Shown: positions 23,766-36,111, numbered from the stretch's first letter. The stretch: DNA of 64,000 bases from Dastarcus helophoroides (GCA_028583605.1 CM053326.1:411912-475911); one strand, 5' to 3'. Notes: generated by a model not told the origin, from the letters alone. Made by a program: numbers and translations.

Positions 23766-23937
23766 GTTCATGTACATGAGTGAAAATATACATACATTCA
23801 GCTGAAATGATGTGAATTGTCATCATTTTTTCAAAATGATTATTGCCTTCCCCTGAACGAAATCCTGCCTACGCTTATGTTCTGAAGTAGAAAATTAAGT
23901 AAACATATTACCATCATTTAAAATCAAAAATTCATAA

Positions 23938-24178
23938 ATTGAAATACAAATCTTGTCCTCTGAAACCAAGAAAGATTAAAAAACACAACAGAGGTTGTTC
24001 TAACTCGTTTCGATAGCCAAGCTTTCATCTTCATCTCTGAAGATAATAACTTGGTTATTGAACCATGTTAGAGCAACCTCTGTTGTATTTTTTAATTTTT
24101 TAATCTTTCTTTGTTTCAGGGAAAAAGATTTGTATTTCAATTTTTGAAGATAACCAAGGACCAGTCCATTTGACCAAA
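23938..24178. repeat. Family B palindromic repeat
   Basis: The left arm (23938-24030, minus) and right arm (24031-24178, plus) are head-to-head with almost no spacer (CTTCATCTCTGAAG at the joint). The right arm ends AACCAAGGACCAGTCC. Confidence 0.8.
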
Positions 24179-24179
24179 A

Positions 24180-24900
24180 TAAAAAAATCTATAATTTGAA
24201 AAAAGTTAAAAATTGTTGAAAAACTCTTTTTCCAAAATATTGAAATTTTTAGTTTCAGGGTAAAATTTCTTACATTTTTAGTGTTCCCTAAAAGTTTCTG
24301 GAAACTTCGAAGTTTCCAGAAATGTTTTTTTTCCAGAAATCATCAAATTTTAATTTTTTCTCGAAATTTGAAAATTAACATTTTTACAGCATATACTACT
24401 CTAATTTTAGAAACAAAACCTAAAAGGACAACTTCGAAAAACTCAACTTTGAAATTAAAAGTTATAACTAAAACATTTAAATTTACTCATCAAATTTCCA
24501 TAAATTCGAAATTCCAAAAAAGTTTAAAATATCCATATCAAATGTTTAAACATCGAGTTTTTTCTCGACATTTGTAGTTTTTCGATTTTTTATTAAAAAA
24601 ATGTTGAATTGTCTTCAAAAAGTCCAAAATTTTGGTTATAAATTTGAAGTTTTAAGTAGAAACTCCAATTTTGAAAATTGAACTTCAGATTTCCCTAATA
24701 AGATAGATATTCTAGGAAAAGCAAACACAAAATTATTATTAAACAATGTTTTTATCCGCAGGGTTTTCTCTAAATTTTTTTTTCTCGAAATGTCTCGTCT
24801 AGATTTAAAACTTATAGTTAAAAAAGATTATTTTTTAATTTAATATTTTGATGAAATTTTAGTTTTCTTTTAAAAATTTTGATTTGCTTTTAAATGTTGG
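24180..24900. repeat. A/T-rich quasi-repeat, mixed orientation
   Basis: TTTTCTCGAAAT and AAAGTCCAAAATTTT phrases. The 98-aa plus frame at 24281-24577 is a compositional by-product. Confidence 0.55.
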
Positions 24901-24969
24901 GTGGGTTTTCGTTTTGAGAGCCCTCACCTCCGATTTGAGGGTTTCTTTTGTCTTTTCATTTTTTATATA

Positions 24970-26336
24970 TAGAAGGACCAGAAGTAATGATACATAGAGC
25001 AATGGTGCATTTTTTAAATAAAAACAATGTGATTAAGCTACATTTACCTTAAACCAAAAGTTGATATTAAGAGAGATACAAGGTGTCAAAGTTGAAAAAA
25101 AATTCGATTTATTCCTATGATTAAGGAATGAATCGTAATATAGCCACGAAATTTGGCACAAGGGGGTTTCTTAAGTCGACAAACTTTAATTTGCTAACAT
25201 ATTACCAATAGCTGATAGGGGGCTCTACTTGCGCTATCTTGCATAATTCTAAATCATCATAACTTTTTTGTGCACCCATGTATATTAATTTTGAATGAGT
25301 TATTTTGTTTCCCTATATTTTCTACGTAAAAAAGGTGTACTTTCTGAAAGGTAATACGAGCAACCGTTTCCAAGATATTTGCCTTTAAAGCTTATCGTGT
25401 CTTGGTTTTAAATTACTAAGATTCGAAGTAGGCTTGAAAAAAAGTAATCATAGAACAGTTTTGACACTAATTTATGTCAAATATTACTTTTCTGATAATA
25501 TTATTACCTTAATTTTGAAAATTTCAACAAAGAAAATCCAAAAAATTAAGACCTAATTTATTTTCTAACATAGAGACGTGAGATATAATCTCTGAGTCCG
25601 CACAAGAAAATTTTAATAGTTTGGGTGATCAAAGCAGATATTTGGAGATGAGTTTCAATAAAAGCCAGCCAAATTTTTAATTGTTTACAATTCCTTTACA
25701 TGAAAAAGGTCAATTCCCACATACTTATTTTTGAAAATAAATTTTGTTTTAGCATTTTATTTAAATTTGCTCTAGAAATGTGAGAAATATGTGTAATAAT
25801 AATGTCAGTAAAGTAATATTTGATATAAACTATTTTAGAATCAGTTTTATTACTTTTATTTTGAAACCTACTGCGAAAAATTCACATTTACATAACTTAA
25901 AATAAATGTACGGCAAACTTTGAACGCAAATATCTTGAAAACGGTTGCTTATATCAACATTTAGAAAGTATACCTTTTTTACGTAAAAAATAAAGGTTAA
26001 TAAAAATATCTATTTAAAATAATTGTACGTAAAGGCACAAAAAAGTTATGATGCTTTAGAATAGTACAAGGTAGAGCAAGTGGTGCCCCCTACAAGTTAC
26101 TGGCAATCTGTTAGCAAATTAGAATTTCTTAACCAAAGAAACACCCTATACCAAATTTCTTGTCTATAGTGAAATGTGTTCATCAGTTATGCGAAAAAAT
26201 CACAATTTTTTTTTTCAATTTTGACACCCTGTATCTCTGTTAATATCAACTTTTGGTATAAGGTAAATGTGGCTATATCACGTTATTTTTATACGAAAAA
26301 TCTACTCTTGCTCTATGTACCATTACTTATGTTCAT
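24970..26336. repeat. Foldback repeat with ~420-bp inverted arms and ~520-bp spacer
   Basis: Arms 24970-25395 and 25915-26336. Paired landmarks: AGTAATGATACATAGAGCAA with TTGCTCTATGTACCATTACT, AAAAGTTGATATTAAGAGAG with CTCTGTTAATATCAACTTTT, and GCAACCGTTTCCAAGATATT with AATATCTTGAAAACGGTTGC. The arms contain the phrase GACACCCTGTAT. The spacer has no coding frame. Confidence 0.85.
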
Positions 26337-27445
26337 CCTTTAATTTTTAAATTGATCGTGTAGCAATTAATTCTGAATCGATTTCGTTGTTGTTTATGCG
26401 CAAAATAGATAACACAGCAAGAACAAAAAAAAGTAAGACTCTTGCCAGCAAGACATGAATCATACCAGCAAGAAATTGACAAGACAAGAAGTAATGCAAC
26501 TTCTTGTTTTGCCTAGCAAGACCATATGTGAAGTTAGATGCCAATGCTTTGTGCATTACTATCTCTTTATAGTATTAGTAAAGACTATCCTGAACACTTT
26601 TGATTTGAAACATTTTTTTCAGCAGCTAGGGATAAGGAAGAATGTTATTCAACGTGCAACGGATTATATTGACATTCAGATAATAAAATAAAAATATATA
26701 AGTTTAAGAAAATATTTTGTTCTGATCTATGAAATTATCAAAGAAATGATCGTTTAATAATATCTGCGGTTTAAATAATAGCTTTAACAAACACGTTCTT
26801 TGGTTTTTATGTTGGAAAGTAGCTAGGTATCAACAAAAAATAGGTCTTTCTTCCTTATTAATTATTTATAACGCGCTTTTAATGTAAACTTCCTACCATT
26901 GTATAAAGTCCGATTGGGAATCTGTTTATGTTCTGAACATTCGAACAGTTTTAATAAACATGAATAAATATTCTTATTAACGCAATGTATACTATTGTAT
27001 TATTAATTGGAGAAATGTGGACAATGATAAGAGCAACACAAATTTGCATTAATATGTGTGACAATTGAGTTTATATAAATAATGTATAATAAATTTGCTT
27101 TGTGCCACAACAAATTTATTCCACTGTTGTATATTACTATTCACTGCTAATTGCTTGGGGCATTATTAATGCAAACATTATTTATAGTGGATATTATCTA
27201 GAATTTGTATAATTTAGAACAAGTGACAATTAAATCGATCAAACACTCCAAATTCTAATCTATTTTGCTAGTGTGCTACTATTACGATCGTAGTGTTATT
27301 ATCCAATGAAAACTATCACTTCAATTTTGAACAGAGGTTCTTTTTGTGATGTAGGCGCACACTAAGAAGGAATTTTTGGAAAATTGACCTCTAAGGGTAT
27401 TTACAGGGGCGTTAAAAATACACTCTGACGTCTGTCAGTGTTTTT
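26337..27445. other. No gene recognised; small hairpin at 26473-26512
   Basis: Apparently unique, very A/T-rich. At 26473-26512 the inverted phrases GACAAGACAAGAAG and CTTCTTGTTTTGCC form a 14-bp stem, embedded in recurring AGCAAGA words. This may be the relic of another inverted repeat. Confidence 0.45.
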
Positions 27446-27454
27446 TTTTTTAAG

Positions 27455-28655
27455 TTTAATCCACTCGCAAAGGGTAACCCCAAGCACTGCGAGTAGGATG
27501 CGGAAACAAGGATAGATGGCAATGGACCGCCTTCTTAATCAAGGAGAGAAGAAGAGGAGAGGTTGTCATTTTTGGAGAAAATTCCTTTCGGTAACGAGTT
27601 CCACAGTTTGAAAGTTCTGTAGAAAAAAGAGTCTCCGTAGATAGAAGACTTCACTGGATCAAACTGGACTGCACAGGAATTTAGACAGATAGATGGCGAT
27701 AAACCGTCTTCAAAACAAGGATAGGGTGTAATTTTTGGGGAAAATTCCTTTCCGTTACAAGTTCCATAACTTGGAAGTTCTATAGAAAAAAGTCTCCGTA
27801 GACAGAAGTCCTCACTATGTCAACTTGGACCTTACAGGAATTTGCTGTCTCCAACTGTATAGTATGCCTTTGGGGGGATCAATCTTATTAGTTCCTGCGA
27901 GCATCTTCCATGATAGTACTTGTAGAAAAAAAAAAGTCACCAACAAACCCCCGTGCTCTAGTGTTTCGAGAGAATCGGTCAAACTCTCGTCATCAATTAG
28001 GGAATCGTTCTTCTTTGAATTGAATCCAAGAGAGCTAAAGTATGCTTAGGGACTGAACTTCAAACATGAGAATAGTATTGGCTAGTGTTGAGCTTTGCTA
28101 ACTTGAGCTTTGTTTAGTGGTAATAGCTGATAAGATGTGAAGTACTTTTTAGTTCTAAAAAGAAAGCCTAGCTTCTGAGAGGCGGATTTGGCAATGGCGC
28201 GCATATGATCGTCCCAAGAGAAGTTAGTGCTCGCATTCGCTCCTCTAGGATAAATAGATTAGATCCCATTGGAAGGATTTTACCGACCATTAGTATGTTT
28301 GTTGCATTATTCTTTGATGTTTTCTTAGAGAAAACCGCGGCCTGAGTTTTTGAAGCGTTAAAGTCGACCAAATTGTTTTTACCCCATTCCAGAATAATCT
28401 CGAGATCCCGATTAATCGTCTGTATCTGCTGTTCTCTTAGTCGATCTGAAGCAGCGATAGATAATGGTTTGTCGGAGAAAAAAAGATGACACAAGGTAGT
28501 AAGGTAGCTGTATATAGGACTGGAAGTTGAAGCTAAGAGATCGTTTATGTGTAACAGAAATAGAGTAGGAGACAGAACAGACCCCTGAAATACCCCTGCG
28601 TAAATCGCAAATGCCTTGGTTGAGACGCCATCAACGACGACTTGAAGAAATCTGA
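27455..28655 (-). pseudogene. Jockey-like non-LTR retrotransposon, copy 1 (5'-truncated at a microsatellite)
   Basis: Read on the minus strand from 28655: RFLQVVVDGVSTKAFAIYAG, VFQGSVLSPTLFLLHINDLL, INRDLEIILEWGKNNLVDFN, ASKTQAAVFSKKTS, then the thumb and C-terminal region down to 27455. These are the later RT motifs (the QGSVLSP box and the Asn/Lys-Thr thumb motif). The YADD catalytic box is gone: YSY is followed by LTTLCHLFF, where copy 2 has YADDSNLVSS. The C-terminal stretch is duplicated in tandem as at 22776-23240. Everything 5' of RFLQ is replaced by the GAGAA microsatellite (28660-29698). Inactive. Confidence 0.88.
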
Positions 28656-28659
28656 TATG

Positions 28660-29698
28660 ATAAGAGAAGAGAAGAGAAGAGAATTGAAGAGAATTGAAGA
28701 GAATTGAAGAGAATTGAAGAGAATTGAAGAGAATTGAAGAGAATTGAAGAGAATTGAAGAGAATTGAAGAGAAGAGAAGAGAAGAGAAGAGAAGAGAAGA
28801 GAAGAGAAGAGAAGAGAAGAGAAGAGAAGAGAAGAGAAGAGAAGAGAAGAGAAGAGAAGAGAAGAGAAGAGAAGAGAAGAGAAGAGAAGAGAAGAGAAGA
28901 GAAGAGAAGAGAAGAGAAGAGAAGAGAAGAGAAGAGAAGAGAAGAGAAGAGAGAGAAGAGAAGAGAGAGAAGAGAAGAGAAGAGAAGAGAAGAGAAGAGA
29001 AGAGAAGAGAAGAGAAGAGAAGAGAAGAGAAGAGAAGAGAAGAGAAGAGAAGAGAAGAGAAGAGAAGAGAAGAGAAGAGAAGAGAAGAGAAGAGAAGAGA
29101 AGAGAAGAGAAGAGAAGAGAAGAGAAGAGAAGAGAAGAGAAGAGAATTGAAGAAAATTGAAGAGAAGAGAAGAGAAGCGAAGAGAAGAGAAGAGAAGAGA
29201 AGAGAAGAGAAGAGAAGAGAAGAGAAGAGAAGAGAAGAGAAGAGGAAGAGAAGAGAAGAGAAGAGAAGAGAAGAGAAGAGAAGAGAAGAGAAGAGAAGAG
29301 AAGAGAAGAGAAGAGAAGAGAAGAGAAGAGAAGAGAAGAGAAGAGAAGAGAAGAGAAGAGAAGAGAAGAGAAGAGAAGAGAAGAGAAGAGAAGAGAAGCG
29401 AAGAGAAGAGAAGAGAAGCGAAGAGAAGAGAAGAGAAGAGAAGAGAAGAGAAGAGAAGAGAAGAGAAGAGAAGAGAAAAACAGAAGAAAGAGAAGAGGCA
29501 GAAAAGAGGAAGAGAAGAGGAAGAGAAGAGGAAGAGAAGAGAAGAGGAAGAGAAGAGAAGAGAAGAGGAAGAGAAAGAAGAGAAGAAAAGAGAAGAGAAG
29601 AGAAGAGAAGAGAAGAGAAGAGAAGAGAAGAGAAGAGAAGAGAAGAGAAGAGAAGAGAAGAGAAGAGAAGAGAAGAGAAGAGAAGAGAAGAGAAGAGA
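28660..29698. repeat. GAGAA microsatellite fused to jockey copy 1
   Basis: Mostly GAGAA, with a 10-bp variant GAATTGAAGA repeated about nine times at 28680-28770 and GAGGAA interruptions near 29500-29580. On the RT-sense strand it reads CTCTT, the same as in copy 2. Long open frames over it are spurious. Confidence 0.97.
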
Positions 29699-29739
29699 CA
29701 ACAGAACTTCTTAACTATCAAGACGTTCTTCTCATAATT

Positions 29740-30245
29740 TCGCTTTTTTTCAGAATTCCTACTTTTGAAAACAAATTTTTACTTATTTAAAATTTACGAT
29801 TTTTTTTTATTTTGACTTTTTCAAAATTCGACATTTATATACAAAAAAACTTCTGCTTCTATTTAAAACTTCAATTTTTTTAGTAAACTTCAAAATTTGC
29901 AACTATTTATTTTCAGTTTTAAAGCTTTCAAGTTTTTTCAAAATGTTAAGATCTTTGAAAGATTGAATTTTTTTACGATTTTGGTCGAGAATTAGGACTG
30001 TTTCCACATTTGGACTTTTTCAAAATATTTGACTTTTCCTTAAATTTCAATGTTTTTCAAGATTTTTACTTTTTTAGAATGTCAACTTTGATTATTGAAA
30101 GGTTCGACTTTTCGAAAATTTCGACCTTTTTCGAAAATTTTAAAATTACAGAAAATTAAATTTTTTCGAAAATTTCGATTTTTTTTTGAAAATATCAACT
30201 TTATTGATGATTTCGACATTTTCTTAAATTTTCGATTGTTTTATT
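29740..30245 (-). repeat. A/T-rich quasi-repeat, pyrimidine-rich plus strand
   Basis: TTTTTTCGAAAATTTCGAC phrases, inverted relative to 1250-3210. Confidence 0.6.
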
Positions 30246-30352
30246 TTATATTGTTTATCTCTCTGAAGATGGTAGTTTCGCTATCGAAACGCGTTAGAGC
30301 AACCTCTTAATCTGTCTTGTTTTCAGGGGACAAGATTTGTATTTTAATTTTT
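30246..30352 (+). repeat. Family B single arm
   Basis: Plus-sense arm with CTGAAGATGGTAG, CGAAACGCGTTAGAGCAACC and TTTCAGGGGACAAG, inserted in the quasi-repeat. Confidence 0.75.
30258..30300 (+). ncRNA. Hammerhead-like motif, family B
   Basis: Stem I CTCT (30259-30262) pairs with AGAG (30296-30299). CTGAAGA (30263-30269), one extra base, stem II GGTAG/CTATC with loop TTTCG, GAAA, then ACGCGT as a minimal stem III and U as the cleavage base. The extra base after the CUGANGA box and the 4-bp stem I suggest a decayed ribozyme. Confidence 0.42.
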
Positions 30353-30359
30353 TTTTGAA

Positions 30360-31387
30360 GAACATCTGTACTTTGGGAAGAATTTCTCTTTTTTTTTTAC
30401 GTTTGTTTTCCGGAAAAATCATCCCCGGATAAATAGGAGTTTAATCCGGAAATCGTTTCCACTTCAAATTTTATTCACCGCCCGTACGAAGAAGTGGATG
30501 AAAATAACAAATTTGTTGCCTTCGTAATACATCACAAAGCCTCAAATACAAGTAAACTTTGATTAACTTCCTCGCTAAATAATACGCCGGAAAATGCGGG
30601 AGAAATAACCCAATTTCAAAGCGAGATGGGTTATTTGCCTCTACATTTATGAATGCTCTCACAATGAATTCCGTATAAAGGAGCTATCATTAAATATCTT
30701 TTAACACATGAGCCTCCGTAATAAACTTTTACGCAACATTTCCCCTTTACATAGAATGTCAGTCAATTCGAGAATAACTAGCGAATTGCTCTTTATTCAT
30801 CAAGTAACAACAGCGGCTCGCCGAGCGAATAACGCATTGGTATTTGCGAGAAATGCAGACTCATGCAACGATATTAAAACACGTTTGTGCACTTTCAGTT
30901 TTACTTGCACAAGATATTCTCTTGCGTTACAATTATTTCTGTTTTATGTCATCCATACGCAACCGCTGCCGCATCTGAGAAGCTACTCTCGTTTTCTAGC
31001 GCATCGCTGTAGCCTTGACACGCACAGATGCACTTCGCTATAATTAGCTTCATTACTTTAAGTTAACCATACAATAGAGTATTTCTTCTAAGAGGAATCG
31101 GGAATAAAACAGTGGCCACTCGTGACTTTTTGGGTCAATGGTCACCAGGGGGTCTCAGATCCACCGCCGGAAATTCTTTGCTTAGTATGTTTCCACATTT
31201 AATGGACAATTAAGTGGTGAAAAACTACACAAAATGTTTTATTTAATCAAGTTGTCTTTAGGTAAAATTTACCATTAATGATTAATAAGGAATTCGTTGA
31301 AATCAATATGGTTTTGTACTTCCTTCGTATACAGGGATGGGCAGAATTATGGAATAAAACTCATATCTCTTCGTAACCTTCGATCCC
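30360..31387. other. No gene recognised; locally higher G+C
   Basis: Around 30470-31080 the sequence is less A/T-rich and not obviously repetitive. The 111-aa plus frame (30708-31043) and 63-aa minus frame have no recognisable feature. It could be host non-coding sequence. Confidence 0.4.
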
Positions 31388-34325
31388 CTACAGACGAATT
31401 ATCCAAACGCTGAGGTTGTCTTTCTAGGTGATTCTAACGTACACAACACCCATCCGCTAGTTAAGGTTTTCTTCCTGAACTGTCAACGCGGAAAGGGTGG
31501 CAGAGGCTTTCGCCATCATTCGTAGACTATCGCCATTGGTTGAGGAACCCACAAGAATTTCTGATGTACATACCAATCAATTTAATCTACTCGACAATTT
31601 TCTTACAAGGTCTCCAAATTCGTATAAAATCACTGTGACATCACTGCTTGGAAATTCCGATCAGAAGCTTGTAGCAGCCTCTCACTCGCTTCACATAGCA
31701 AAGTCGATTGAAAAGAATTTTATATCTTCAAATTCTCCACCATTACACTACGACAACAATATTGTGACTACTTCCAAGGAAAAGGTTGATCTGCTAGCCT
31801 TAACGTTTCTCTTCTCTTCTCTTCTCTTCTCTTCTCTCTTCTCTTCTCTTCTCTTCTCTTCTCTTCTCTTCTCTTCTCTTCTCTTCTCTTCTCTTCTCTT
31901 CTCTTCTCTTCTCTTCTCTTCTCTTCTCTTCTTTTCCTCTTCCTCTTCCTCTTCCTCTTCCTCTCCTTCTCTTCTCTTCTCTTCTCTTTCCTTCTCTTCT
32001 CTTCCCTTCTCTTCTCTTCTCTTCTCTTTTTTCTCTTTTCTTCTCTTCTTTCTCTTTTTTTTCTTCTCTTCTCTTCTCTTCTCTTCTCTTCTCTTCTCTT
32101 CTCTTCTCTTCCTCTTCTCTTCCTCTTCTCTTCTTCCTCTTCTCTTCCTCTTCTCTTCCTTTTCTCTTCTCTTCCTCTTCTTTTCCTGTTCTCTTCCTCT
32201 TCTCATCTCTTCTCTTCTCTTCTCTTCTCTTCTCTTCTCTTCTCTTCTCTTCTCTTCTCTTCTCTTCTCTTCTCTTCTCTTCTCTTCTCTTCTCTTCTCT
32301 TCTCTTCTCTTCTCTTCTCTTCTCTTCTCTTCTCTTCTCTTCTCTTCTCTTCTCTTCTCTTCCTCTTCCTCTTCCTCTTCCTCTTCCTCTTCCTCTTCCT
32401 CTTCCTCTTCCTCTTCCTCTTCCTCTTCCTCTTCCTCTTCCTCTTCCTCTTCCTCTTCCTCTTCCTCTTCCTCTTCCTCTTCCTCTTTCTCTTCTCTTCT
32501 CTTCTCTGCTCTTCTCTTCTCTTCTCTGCTCTTCCTCTTCTCTTCCTCTTCTCTTCCTCTTCTCTTCCTCTTCTCTTCCTCTTCTCTTCCTCTTCTCCTC
32601 TCTTCCTCTTTCTCTTCCTCTTCTCTTTCCTCTTCTCTTCCTCTTCTCTTCCTCTTCCTCTTCCTCTTCTCTTCCTCTTCCTCTTCTCTTCCTCTTCCTC
32701 TTCCTCTTCTCTTCTCTTCTCTTCCTCTTCCTCTTCTCTTCCTCTTCTCTTCTCTTCTCTTCTCCTCTCTTCTCTTCTCTTCTCTTCTCTTCTCTCCTCT
32801 TCCTTTTCTCCTCTCTTCTCTTCTCTGCTCTTCTCTTCTCTTCTCTTTCTCTTCTCTTCTCTTCTCTTCTCTTCTCTTCTCTTCTCTTCTCTTCTCTTCT
32901 CTTCTCTTCTCTTCTCTTCTCTTCTCTTCTCTTCTCTTCTCTTCTCTTCTCTTCTCTTCTCTTCTCTTCTCTTCTCTTCTCTTCTTCTCTTCTCTTCTCT
33001 TCTCTTCTCTTCTCTTCTCTTCTCTTCTCTTCTCTTCTCTTCTCTTCTCTTCTCTTCTCTTCTCTTCTCTTCTCTTCTCTTCTCTTCTCTTCTCTTCTCT
33101 TCTCTTCTCTTCCTTCCCTTCCCTTCTTCCTTCTCCTCTCTTCTCTTCTCTTTTCTTCTCTTTTTTCTCTTTTCTTCTCTTCTCTTCTCTTCTCTTCGCT
33201 TCTCTTCTCTTCTTTTCTTTCTCTTCTCTTCTCTTCTCTTCTCTTCTCTTTCTTCTCTTTCTCTTCTCTTCCTTTTCTCTTCTCTTCCTCTTCTCTTCCT
33301 CTTCTCTTCTCTTCTCTTCTCTTCTCTTCTCTTCTCTTCTTTTCTCTTCTCTTATCATATCAGATTTCTTCAAGTCGTTGTTGATGGCGTCTCAACCAAG
33401 GCATTTGCGATTTACGCAGGGGTATTTCAGGGGTCTGTTCTGTCTCCTACTCTATTTCTGTTACACATAAACGATCTTTTAGCTTCAACTTCCAATCCTA
33501 TATACAGCTACGCAGATGATAGTAACCTTGTGTCATCTTTTTTCTCCGACAAACTGTTATCTATCGCTGCTTCAGATCGACTAAGAGAACAGCAGATATA
33601 AACGATTAATCGGGATCTCGAGATTATTCTGGAATGGGGTAAGAACAATTTGGTCGACTTCAACGCTTCAAAAACTCAGGCCGCGGTTTTCTCTAAGAAA
33701 ACCTCAAGGGATAATGCAACAAACATACTCATGGACGGTAAAATCTTCCCGATGGGATCTAATCTGCTTATCCTAGGAGTGAATGCGAGCGCTTACTTCT
33801 CTTGGGACAATCATGTGCGCGCCATTGCTAAGTTCGCCTCTCAAAAGCTCAGCTTTTTTTTAGAGCTAAAAAGTACTTCACATCTCATCAGCTACTTACA
33901 CTATACAAAGCTCAAGTTAGGCCAACACTAGCCAATACTGTTCTCATGTTTGGAGTTTAGCCCCAAATGTACACTTTAGTTCTTTTGAATTCAATTCAAA
34001 GAAGAAGCGATTCGCCTAATTGATGACGAGAGTTTGGCTGATTCTCTCGAAATACTAGAGCACAGACGGATGGTTAGTGATTTATCTCGTTTCTACAGGT
34101 ACTTTCATGGAATATGCTCACAGGAACTAATAAGGTTGGTTCCCTCAAGGGCAAGATTTTTGAGGCTTACAAGATTGTCGGATACAGCAAATTCCTGTGC
34201 GGTTCAGCTTGAGACAGTGAGGACTTCTGTCTACGGAGGCTCTTTTTTTCTATAGAAATTCCAAGCTGTGGAACTCGTTACCACAGGGTTATCCTTTGCA
34301 AATGGATTGAACATAAAAAAAATAT
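31388..34325 (+). pseudogene. Jockey-like non-LTR retrotransposon, copy 2, split by a microsatellite
   Basis: Endonuclease part: YPNAEVVFLGDSNVHN (GDFN motif with F to S), then after a frame shift FAIIRRLSPLVEEPTRISD, NQFNLLDNFLTRSPNSYKI and TSLLGNSDQKLVAAS, where the SDH histidine is Gln. Next comes the RT start KEKVDLLALTF at 31800. The microsatellite 31806-33357 replaces most of the RT fingers and palm. RT resumes with RFLQVVVDGVSTKAFAIYAG, VFQGSVLSPTLFLLHINDLL, an intact YADD (33509-33520) and NASKTQAAVFSKKT, with a stop at 33599-33601. The C-terminus NSCAVQLETVRTSVYGGSFF follows, and an A-run near 34315 marks the 3' end. The protein would nick target DNA and reverse-transcribe its RNA; this copy is dead. 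Confidence 0.9.
31806..33357. repeat. CTCTT microsatellite inside jockey copy 2
   Basis: Mostly CTCTT, with a CTTCCT hexanucleotide block (about 32360-32486) and mixed CTTCCTCTT units (32130-32200, 32530-32740). The 3' junction CTTATCATATCAGATTTCTT is identical to that of copy 1. Confidence 0.97.
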
Positions 34326-34326
34326 G

Positions 34327-34420
34327 ATAACGAAGGCTTCCACGGCCAGAGTCAGTACAGGATATACTTCTTCCGGGATTGGACCGTGTCAAAGAACTAC
34401 TAAAACTGTTCAAATATAAA
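34327..34420 (-). mobile_element. Penelope-like element 3' tail fragment
   Basis: Complement of GTAGTTCTTTGACACGGTCC, CCCGGAAGAAGTATATCCTG and CTGGCCGTGGAAGCCTTCGT. Family C as at 985-1228 and 41343-41418. It directly abuts the A-run of the jockey element. Confidence 0.6.
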
Positions 34421-34508
34421 AAAAATATCTTTTGAAGGAGGTAATTTTCTCTAAAACACCGAAACGCGCTAACTGATCTTAATATTTTTCCTTTTCTTTC
34501 AGTTATAT

Positions 34509-34882
34509 TGTTACGGGCTTATCGGTTAGAATTGATTACACGTGATGGATTATACCCACTTTATTACTGAACTCAATTTGGATTACCACAATTGACAATT
34601 AACTGACTTATTATTGACTTCTACTAACTCTCTAATTACACTGATTCTAACTGACTTACTTAAGAGAAAGCTGACCGCCTTTTATAGTTTTGGCCCCCGG
34701 CTTCTAGAACTTTTCGGCAGAGAAGGCTTATCGTTTGCCAAAATTTTTGGAACGCTTATCTGCCATTTGTTTCGTTATCGCGGCCGCTTTCCCCTTATCA
34801 GATCATTCTAGAAACTTTTCTTATGTACTAAATTCTACAATTCTATTCTAAATTCTATTCCATCTATTTACATTGCGTTACA
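34509..34882 (-). mobile_element. Solo LTR, family A
   Basis: Minus-sense, exact ATAT duplications (34505-34508, 34883-34886). The central heat-shock array is partly mutated (AAATTTTTGGAACG). Confidence 0.82.
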
Positions 34883-34886
34883 ATAT

Positions 34887-35853
34887 AATAATTAATTCTT
34901 CTTCAACCCGCTAATCTCCATCTACCCCTACCTTTTTCTCTCAAATGGAAACATAAGGCATGAGGGGGCTCGTTAGAAAGCTTATAGAAAACTGAATCCA
35001 GCCGAGCACGCGCAATACCCAATACATTATAAGTTTGATTCAAATATCGAATCAAATTCAACTAAACTAAATTTAAACTTGGCTTTACGCAATCCATTCT
35101 AAGAAATTAAAAAACAAAATGTCTTTAAAACGGCGATTGAATAAAATGTATAAACATCCCCTAGCGTTATTTTCGGTGAATTACTTAGCACATTACTATA
35201 CCCATCGAGTTTCAGCTCCAAATTAAATCCAATAGAAAGTTTATACTTGTTTCTGATGAAATATGCATTTATGACACCTTTCAGACTTTCAGAAGTTTCG
35301 GGAATAAAACTTTCAAAATAATATGGAATGGGTAACCGTTTGGGTAATCCCGGCAGATACAGGGTGACGCTATTCAACTGTAATTCCGAAGTATACGCTG
35401 TATCATTTATCATTTTAGTGAATTGGAAAATAATAACCCCTCACATTGATTTTCTCGTTATTTTACTTGGAATATACACAAATTATCAACATGAGAAATA
35501 CTACCTACATATTTAAGTAAAATAGCTAAAACCCTAAAACATAATAAATTTCATAAATTGAACATGAAATTAATTTAGACATTTGATACTTATCATTTTT
35601 TGTCGTGCTTTGCGTAATTTTCACGGAATGTGGTATTATCCCCATCTTCTATTTATAGTAAAGGAAAAATTGTGTCATTTAAAGAATATTCAATAAATAT
35701 TTGCTTGTTTGTGAAAATATCACCAAAATTAAAAGTGCATCCCTTAGAGCTGCATTTATAGAAATTTTTGGTTTAAATTTGTGCAAACGGTTAAACTTTT
35801 TGTAAAACATTCAAGATTTATAAGATAAAGCAACATTTTATTCGAAATTTGTA
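34887..35853. other. No gene recognised; 104-codon minus frame 35099-35413
   Basis: The minus frame begins MINDTAYTSELQLNSVTLYL and contains GFNLELKLDGYSNVLSNSPK. It ends in a stop just before 35099. It is one of the longest non-repeat frames in the window, but about what chance allows, and I recognise no family. The remainder is A/T-rich. Confidence 0.35.
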
Positions 35854-36111
35854 CTGAGATAATAAGCCTTGTATATACGAATATATACAAGTTTATTACG
35901 ATGCAATTGAAATCTAATTTCATTTGAATCTAATGAAAATTAGACTGCAATTGCAAAGTTCACGTAGATGAGGCAAAGCTTGTATCACGGGTTGCATCGC
36001 AACATCCATAGATACAAACGTCCTCGGCCTGACTTTACTTTCCTCTAGTTTTGACAAATGACCAATTAAATGTTCTGTAATTAAACAGTTAAACGTGCTT
36101 AAAATTGAAAA

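Noticed and set aside
30708..31043. 111-codon frame
   Set aside because: No motif, no splice or promoter context; could be chance. Region noted as unassigned.
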